Origin: Zelonia costaricensis
Lineage: Eukaryota; Euglenozoa; Kinetoplastea; Trypanosomatida; Trypanosomatidae
Assembly (NCBI GenBank): GCA_030849075.1
Contig: JASAOO010003513.1
Span: 1 to 64,000, forward strand
Direction of reading: 5' to 3'
Length of the DNA stretch: 64,000 nt
Positions 59,001 to 64,000 of the stretch are shown here, piece by piece. Within the stretch, counting starts at the first letter, position 1. Every line of letters begins with the position of its first letter. Both the position numbers and the translations under genes were made by a program. The notes under the pieces are model-generated. The model did no database searches. It was given only the letters and a program-made list of their open reading frames with translations, and was not told the DNA's origin.

Positions 59001-62000
59001 CGGCAACGCTCGAGATGCACGACGACGAGGCGGCCGCAGCGGGCGCCACCAACGCGAGCTTCCTCGGTGTCACGGACCCCTTCGGCGGCAACACCGCCGC
59101 GGCCGCGGTGGAGGCGGCTGCCGGCGCGGCCGCAGCGGCGGCGGCGCAGATCGCGGCGAACCCGCTCGCGATGCTGGATCCGGTGCTCGGCCTGGAGCAC
59201 CTCAACACCGCCTCCGCGAAGTTCAACCGCGAGAAGCTCAAGGGGTCCATGCTGCTGTCGCTGCCGACCGTCGCGCGGGTGGGCGGGGAGGCCGCGGCGG
59301 TGGCCGAGGCCAAAGCGGCCACGCAGCAGATGCAGGACCGGCTGCTAGCGATGCAGCGGTCGGAGCAGCGGCAGGACGAGGCCGCCGCGCGCACCCGCCG
59401 CCTCTCGAGCTCTGCGGGGCTTGCCACGGGCGACGACAACTCGCGCGGCACCGACGGCGACGACCCCGTCGAGCTGCTGCTGACGAGGAGCGCGCAGGGC
59501 TCCACCACACGCAGCGACAGCAGCAGCCTTGAGGCGCGTGGCAGGGAGAGGGCAGCGGGAGGTGCCGCGCGCGAGATCACGACGCAGTCGTCGATGTCGT
59601 CCAAGTCGGATGGCTGGGTGTCCCGAGCACTCGCCACGGTGGTGCCCAGCCTTACAGCCGCGCGGCGGAGCAGCGATGAGAGCGGTGGGGGTGGCGCGGG
59701 GACCGGCCTCGGCGACTCGCTCAACGCCTCCTCCGGCGCCCCGGCGTCGGACGCGACAAGCCTGTCACTCACCGGCAGCTTCTCCTCCGCGCACTCCCTC
59801 GCCGCCCGCGCCCTCATCGGCGACGAGGAGGGCTTCCAGCGCTTCCTCGACTGTGTGCGCCGCGACGGCGACAACACCTACGCGCTGCAGAACCTGCTGG
59901 CGGTGCACGGGCACACATACGGGCAGCGGGTGGACGCGAAGGGGCGGACGGCGCTGCACTACGCCGTGATAGGCGGCTTCGTGCACGGCGCCGTATTCCT
60001 GACGCGCATCGGGGCGGAGCCGAACGTGCTCGACAAGGCCGGCTACGCCCCGCTCCACTACGCCGTGCTGTACCACACCGAGTTCCTGCTGTCGCCCAGC
60101 ATCTCGGACGAGTCGCCCAGCGCGGCGGTGCAGGGGGCGCGGCACGTGCTCGGTATTCCGGTGGTGGCGACGAGCTCGGTGCAGGCCGCCGCGCAGGCAA
60201 AGCGGCGCCGCCGGCGGCATCAGCGGGAGGAGCAGAAGCGTGTGGAGGCGCAGCTGCAGGCGATGTACTCACTGGCAAGCGACGAGGCGATCGCCGTGGG
60301 CAGCGCCCACACCCCGCTGGGCGGTCACATCGACGGGTCACCCGACCACGCGGCGACAACTTCGTCAGGGCTGCCCAGCAGCAGCTACGCCACCACGACG
60401 ACGACCACCACCACCACAACAGGAGGGGGGCTAACGCCGCACAATAGCGCACCAGACCCATGCACCGTGTCCGCGACGCGCAGTGGCACTTTGCCCACGC
60501 CCCTGTCACCACCGCCGCGTCCCGCGACGCGACCCGCGCCGCCGCCGACTCCGCAGGAGGTTTTGACCTCCGCCTCAGGCTCCCCCATCGCCGCGGACAG
60601 CGCGCCGACCACCACCACCACAACAACGACGGCGGGCAGCACTAACGCCACTGAGGAGCAGGGCATGAGCGGGAGTGTGGGCACTACCAGCACGGCTGCT
60701 GCCGCAACGGCAGCCGCGGTGGCCGCGGTGGCCGCTGTGACAGCCGCCACCGTGGTGCCCGAGGAGAAAGGGCATTGGTACGGGATGGTGAACGCGCTGG
60801 TGCGGCGCGGCGCACTGGTGGACCTGCCCACTGCGAAGGGGCTGACGGCGCTGCACCTCGCCGTGATGCAGGGCTCCATCGGCCTCATCAACACTCTCCT
60901 GCGCGAGGGCGCCAACCCGCTGCTGGGCACGGAGCCGGAGACGCTGTCGCTGGCCTCCGCCGGGCGGGCCGCGTCGTGGAGCGATAACGAAGACAACGTC
61001 GAGAACGCGATGGACGGCGACGACGAGCTCAGGGCGAAGAAGAAGGCGCTGCTGGCAACGCAGCAACAGCTGCAGGAGCAGCGGCGGCGGCGCGGCGGTG
61101 GTGGTGGCGGCAGCGGCAGCGCGGCGATGGGCTCGAGCGGTGGTGGTGACGTCCGCCGCGATGCGGCGGACGCGGCGCGGCCCATCCCAAACGCCACGAC
61201 CGCCACCGACACCCGCGGCAACAGGGAGTGGCGTCGCGCCGACGGGCAAGCCGAGGTTGCAGCAGCGGCGGGGGCGGCGTGCTCCATGTCGGTAGGGGCC
61301 CACGGCCTTGTCGACTGCGGCTCCCTCACCGCCGTGGCCCAGCAGCGGCGCGAGTGGGTCGACGTGCACATCACCAACGCCGGGCACCCCATCGCAAATG
61401 GGCACTGCAAGTCGCCCCTGCTGCTCGCCGTCGAGCTCGACGCTGACCTGGCGGTGGCCAGCATGCTGCACCACGCCGCCCTGCAGGCAACCACCGCGCG
61501 GGTCGTGGCCGTGGCGACGACGGCGGCAGCAGCCACAGCAGCAGCCGCAGCCTCTGCGGTGGGGGACGGCAGCGAGGGGCCGTCACGCGTATCGGGGTCG
61601 ACGTCGAAGGATGGGGGAGGGGGTGGCGCCGGAGACGGCGGCGGTACGGCAACGCCAGCGGCCTCGCTTGTTGCAGCGGCGCAGACGGCCAACGAGTCCA
61701 CGACGTCGCGGCAGCACACCTTCCCACCACTCGCGCCCGCCCCCGCGCCACTCCCCACGCACGCGCCCATCAACGGGAGTACCGATGGCGCGGGCGGGGC
61801 GTGCGACTTGTCCTTCTCCAGCGCCCCTCTCGTTCGCGTCCCCCCGGTGCCCCTGGCGAACCCGCGCGTGGAGGCGGACGACGGTGCGTCCCCGCTGCCG
61901 AAGGCCTCCACAGCGGAGGCGCACGCCGTGATGAACGGCAGCTTGTCGTCTGCGGCTGATGCCACCGCGGCCTCCACCGCGAACTCAGCCCCTGCGCGGA

Positions 62001-64000
62001 ATCAACTCGTGTCGCCGCTCTTGAAAAGCACGGCAGACCCGAACGGCGCTGGCTGCAGTATCCGGGGCACGACGGCGACGACGACGGCCACTACAAGTTT
62101 CTCGGCGTCGGGGTCGGCTCCAGAGGCGGTCACGGCCAGCGGGTGGACCTCGACGCGGTGGGAGCGCGGGTGCCTGCACGGCTTGAACCCCGTCCACGTT
62201 GCCCTGCTGCTGGGCAACGCGCAGGTGGCGCGGGTGCTACTGCTCCGGTGGCGCTACACGCAGAACGGCGCAGCCGCGCACGAGCACGCCACGCAGCACA
62301 CCCACACCGCGGCGGCGGCTGCCGCACAAGACGTGGCACACGCAGCGAGTGCATCGGGTGCAGCTGCAGGGCATCAAGCGGCCGCGAAGACCGAGTTTGC
62401 CCTGCTGCCCGAAGCCGTGCGCAGCGCGGAGGTGCGCGGCTCCTCGGCACCGGCCAACCCGGCCACGCTCACGACCACAACCACGACACGCCCGCTCACA
62501 GACACTGGCGCGCTGACGGAGCTCGCGGGGGAGCTGCTGGGGGACGAGTCCGTCATGACCGCCGCCACCGCTGCCGCCCCGTCCGAGCCGGCGGCGACGC
62601 TGGCGGAGATCACGGTGCCCGTTGCCGGCGGCACGGAGGCGGAGCTGCACGCGGAGGAGGCCGTGCTGGGCGCTGATGCGCTTCTGCGAGTGCCGCCGCA
62701 GCCGGTGCCCTTCCATGCAGCGTCCCCCGGGAAGGAGCCGACTGCGAAGGCCACAGCAGCAGCAGCAGCAGCAGCAGCGGATGCGTCGTCCCCTCCCCCC
62801 GCCGCTGCCCAGCCCACGGCCACGCTGGCGCTCGTCTCGACGTCGGGAGCCTCGGTGCTGTGGGTCGAGTCGCTGCGGCTCAACCTCTTCCACCTCGCGG
62901 CCGTGGGCGACTCGACGGAATGCCTCGCGTACGTCCTGCGCTGGCGCGGTGCCCCGGACTACATCCCCTGCGCCCTCGACGACGTCTTCCAGGACGAGCT
63001 CCGTGCGGAGGGGGTGCGGCGAGAGACCACGGCAGCGACGCACGACGCCTACCAGCGGCGCCGGCAGAGTCACCGACAGCAGCGGCGACTGCGCGCCTTC
63101 CAGGGCAGCCAGTCCGCACACAGCATCGCCGCGTCCGTGCACCTCGCACCGACGGCGCGGGCGTCGGCGTCGACCACCACCACCGCGGCGGCGTCGATGG
63201 TGCCCATCCCCTCAGCGCATCAGCTCCCGCAGACACCACCGACGCTTGACGCAGGCGCCAGGAGCGCGCACGGCGAGGACGCCTTCCCTGCCGGGCCAAG
63301 CAGCAGTAGCGCGAGCAGCATCCTCAACATCAGCGCACCGTCCGGCACGGGCGTCGGTGCATCCATCACCGCGGCAGCAGCACCGCAGCGCATCTCTCCG
63401 TCTCCGTCGTCGACGGAGTCCAGTGGCGTCGCCGTCGACGCGTTGCTGCGCATGCGGCAGAGCGACGGGGCGGCCGCCTCCTCCAGCGGGACGTCGGACG
63501 CATTCAACCACACGTGGAGCAGCGACGGGCACTCGGGTACCTCAGGCACCGGCAGCGCGGTGGCCGACGCGTACAGCACCCGCCGCACGCGCCGGATGCG
63601 GGCGAAGCAGCAGACGTTCGTGCGCGCGCTCGTGACGCTGCTGCAGACCAACCTGCGACTCGATGCCGCGCGGCGGCGCGTGCGCACGACCGTGTTCGGC
63701 GCGGACACCGCCTCTGGTGTAGGTGGTGCCGCCGATCCCATGGCACGTATCGCCGCGTCGCGGCGTCTGCGCCGGCCCACCTCTGCGCGTGCTACACGTT
63801 GCCTGGTGGAGGACGAGGACGCGGTGGACAACGACGCGCACGGTGGTCATAACTCGATCACGGCTCGCGCGTGCTTCGGCTCCACTGCCGCCGCCGCCGC
63901 CCTGCACAGCGGCATGGCGGTCTGCTACGCCACTATGAGCCACCCGGTGCGCCGTCGCCGTGGCAGCTGCAGCAGCAGCAGCGCTGGCGCCGATCAAGAC
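56063..64000 (+). CDS. giant membrane protein with ankyrin repeats (5' part; runs off the window)
   Basis: The frame is open from ATG 56063 to the last base, at least 2646 codons, with no stop, so the 3' end is outside. The N-terminus has hydrophobic helices (LVSFVAYGVVGISGSYFLLR near 23-42 and ILHYACYGAFLAYL near 60-73), then others near 155-180, 475-545 and 675-735 (IAVMLSLLSLQVL; PLVVAGCAAVSLAAAL), indicating several membrane crossings. An acidic Asp/Ser block is near 355-390. Ankyrin-type repeats begin near residue 1290: DAKGRTALHYAVIGG, DKAGYAPLHYAV, TAKGLTALHLAVMQGS, then weaker units (GHCKSPLLLAVELDADLAVA; GLNPVHVALLLGNAQVARVL; RLNLFHLAAVGD), separated by long Ala/Thr/Ser spacers. Role unknown; channel-like or membrane-scaffold functions are known for other ankyrin membrane proteins. 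With ATG 56063 the spliced leader would sit one base from the start, so ATG 56099 is a serious alternative. Confidence 0.85.
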   Translation, partial: MHTNTHTRAVNAMLVTASSSVCLVSFVAYGVVGISGSYFLLRFRRLRCVRRVRPWYSILHYACYGAFLAYLARSAPSHAPGPTATSADGAVPSAAAAPTSSGSTADAAAPSPYSKAWRAGADLAHRVAHSFVRPWTPGAAPGATSTASTTTPSSWWSAAAVLLEPVLEATAATALFSSYALLCHARWRYGVMRTAERQPQLWRLIIAAGGGGMSGMGSREGAGAAAGATAGAGLAVAAVVGESAGDGEDLTAVVVPGASSTATTADVTSPSIFVYLPRRRHHHHRARPPSREHSSSSVTTSGSDGAGSGAVTSTTARREGDDNAAAGVASQRLQHRGHLPRVGVFINDDCGSDTSNDEDDSDDDDDGAASDSQDSDGVDAVDDVPDGSGAYDGHHATSGASAFAAYVRQLPRRLLDRLTRRPRVRDHLEATASHRRRACRARQQHQQQQQQLRRRFQLLRQRLLAAFWTRDVAVVAQTGSVFAGLAMARVAVAVAVHSVWSASAPHASPTWLAAALPSPTVGLVGLAGLALLSLEQALLRQWTVLPAQLLLAVAALPSSVTSLSGTDVAGSQGAAPGTTAAAAAQYRQQRRAREHLRHGGARRHSSSIANVSASGSTVSWSLGSGLTAPHLSAVGGGGAAAVSPAAGPTVGTMAGPRQSHSLENFAASAAVAMPAPYPARPLIAVMLSLLSLQVLSVPSAASASASDAVSALSSLAPAAVPLVVAGCAAVSLAAALREPVSWVTTEYRRLTNRTWWDLLFSPTFTPFSLDLLNAHGQQVMRSTTEEWRLGAESSSTPLTASPLGVTSMALGRHHRAAGGHGGGLVPLLDTNGTMTSTSTAAAAAAGAGGASDMHRVGHRAVTSLAVGNGSAALPLAPAPLTAGTGAAAAAGFGGVVSPMQFWHGVAAKVMQDTGRVTGEVAVGAAAAGESETSGSATVDTLGSGGTAATSAAAAQVAVTFSGGLHGSFAGLRSDGWPVATATLEMHDDEAAAAGATNASFLGVTDPFGGNTAAAAVEAAAGAAAAAAAQIAANPLAMLDPVLGLEHLNTASAKFNREKLKGSMLLSLPTVARVGGEAAAVAEAKAATQQMQDRLLAMQRSEQRQDEAAARTRRLSSSAGLATGDDNSRGTDGDDPVELLLTRSAQGSTTRSDSSSLEARGRERAAGGAAREITTQSSMSSKSDGWVSRALATVVPSLTAARRSSDESGGGGAGTGLGDSLNASSGAPASDATSLSLTGSFSSAHSLAARALIGDEEGFQRFLDCVRRDGDNTYALQNLLAVHGHTYGQRVDAKGRTALHYAVIGGFVHGAVFLTRIGAEPNVLDKAGYAPLHYAVLYHTEFLLSPSISDESPSAAVQGARHVLGIPVVATSSVQAAAQAKRRRRRHQREEQKRVEAQLQAMYSLASDEAIAVGSAHTPLGGHIDGSPDHAATTSSGLPSSSYATTTTTTTTTTGGGLTPHNSAPDPCTVSATRSGTLPTPLSPPPRPATRPAPPPTPQEVLTSASGSPIAADSAPTTTTTTTTAGSTNATEEQGMSGSVGTTSTAAAATAAAVAAVAAVTAATVVPEEKGHWYGMVNALVRRGALVDLPTAKGLTALHLAVMQGSIGLINTLLREGANPLLGTEPETLSLASAGRAASWSDNEDNVENAMDGDDELRAKKKALLATQQQLQEQRRRRGGGGGGSGSAAMGSSGGGDVRRDAADAARPIPNATTATDTRGNREWRRADGQAEVAAAAGAACSMSVGAHGLVDCGSLTAVAQQRREWVDVHITNAGHPIANGHCKSPLLLAVELDADLAVASMLHHAALQATTARVVAVATTAAAATAAAAASAVGDGSEGPSRVSGSTSKDGGGGGAGDGGGTATPAASLVAAAQTANESTTSRQHTFPPLAPAPAPLPTHAPINGSTDGAGGACDLSFSSAPLVRVPPVPLANPRVEADDGASPLPKASTAEAHAVMNGSLSSAADATAASTANSAPARNQLVSPLLKSTADPNGAGCSIRGTTATTTATTSFSASGSAPEAVTASGWTSTRWERGCLHGLNPVHVALLLGNAQVARVLLLRWRYTQNGAAAHEHATQHTHTAAAAAAQDVAHAASASGAAAGHQAAAKTEFALLPEAVRSAEVRGSSAPANPATLTTTTTTRPLTDTGALTELAGELLGDESVMTAATAAAPSEPAATLAEITVPVAGGTEAELHAEEAVLGADALLRVPPQPVPFHAASPGKEPTAKATAAAAAAAADASSPPPAAAQPTATLALVSTSGASVLWVESLRLNLFHLAAVGDSTECLAYVLRWRGAPDYIPCALDDVFQDELRAEGVRRETTAATHDAYQRRRQSHRQQRRLRAFQGSQSAHSIAASVHLAPTARASASTTTTAAASMVPIPSAHQLPQTPPTLDAGARSAHGEDAFPAGPSSSSASSILNISAPSGTGVGASITAAAAPQRISPSPSSTESSGVAVDALLRMRQSDGAAASSSGTSDAFNHTWSSDGHSGTSGTGSAVADAYSTRRTRRMRAKQQTFVRALVTLLQTNLRLDAARRRVRTTVFGADTASGVGGAADPMARIAASRRLRRPTSARATRCLVEDEDAVDNDAHGGHNSITARACFGSTAAAAALHSGMAVCYATMSHPVRRRRGSCSSSSAGADQD

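Noticed and set aside
57376..59877. Long overlapping frames on both strands inside the ankyrin gene (718 and 459 codons)
   Set aside because: Arg/Gly/Ala-rich shadows of the sense frame that carries the membrane helices and ankyrin motifs.
1..64000. tRNA, rRNA, snRNA or CRISPR arrays
   Set aside because: No cloverleaf, rRNA core segment or spaced direct repeats were noticed by eye; a covariance-model scan would be needed to exclude small RNAs.

Overview
The window reads as nuclear DNA of a trypanosomatid, most likely a Leishmania-type (Leishmaniinae) parasite. Every supported gene lies on the + strand and no introns are needed. Coding regions have an extreme third-position G/C bias. Genes are separated by 0.5-2.6 kb of pyrimidine-rich DNA full of (TG)n/(CA)n microsatellites. 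Most start codons sit shortly after a polypyrimidine tract and its first AG, which is the layout expected for spliced-leader trans-splicing. I see no strand switch, so the window looks like the inside of one polycistronic transcription unit. No rRNA, tRNA, CRISPR or intact transposon was recognised. A 71-base run of N (24126-24196) is an assembly gap.

Layout. 1-54 is the tail of an unidentified gene. 1093-3837 is a WASH complex subunit 1 homologue and 4620-6611 a TRAPPC13 homologue. 8367-11708 is a long low-complexity protein. 13703-16036 is a ubiquitin-like/coiled-coil/CesT/PDZ protein. 16523-19927 is a large unknown protein with possible membrane segments. 20675-23230 carries a C-terminal axonemal-dynein p28-type domain. 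25422-25868 is a clear Ubc13-type E2. 28195-28650 and 30843-31769 are two twin-CX9C (CHCH) proteins. 34113-37778 is an FHA-domain protein kinase and 39891-41012 an RNF170-like membrane RING protein. 42590-43192 is a 200-residue protein with one membrane segment. 44076-45110 is unknown, and 45866-46815 is an MGC-type acylated protein interrupted by a frameshift at an A run. 48122-52048 is a long low-complexity protein. 52939-53436 is a basic/serine-rich small protein. 56063 to the right edge is a giant membrane-plus-ankyrin protein, cut by the window.

Composition is not uniform. Coding and spacer DNA from about 43.2 to 47.6 kb is visibly AT-richer than the rest and contains the frameshifted gene. 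Just before it, 41.6-42.2 kb is an unusually C-rich, T-poor block.

How the genes work together. Co-transcription in trypanosomatids does not imply shared function. Even so, WASH1 and TRAPPC13 are both endomembrane-traffic factors, and Ubc13 and the RNF170-like RING protein are both ubiquitin-pathway factors. Gene functions come from remembered family motifs, not database searches. Splice sites are predictions.
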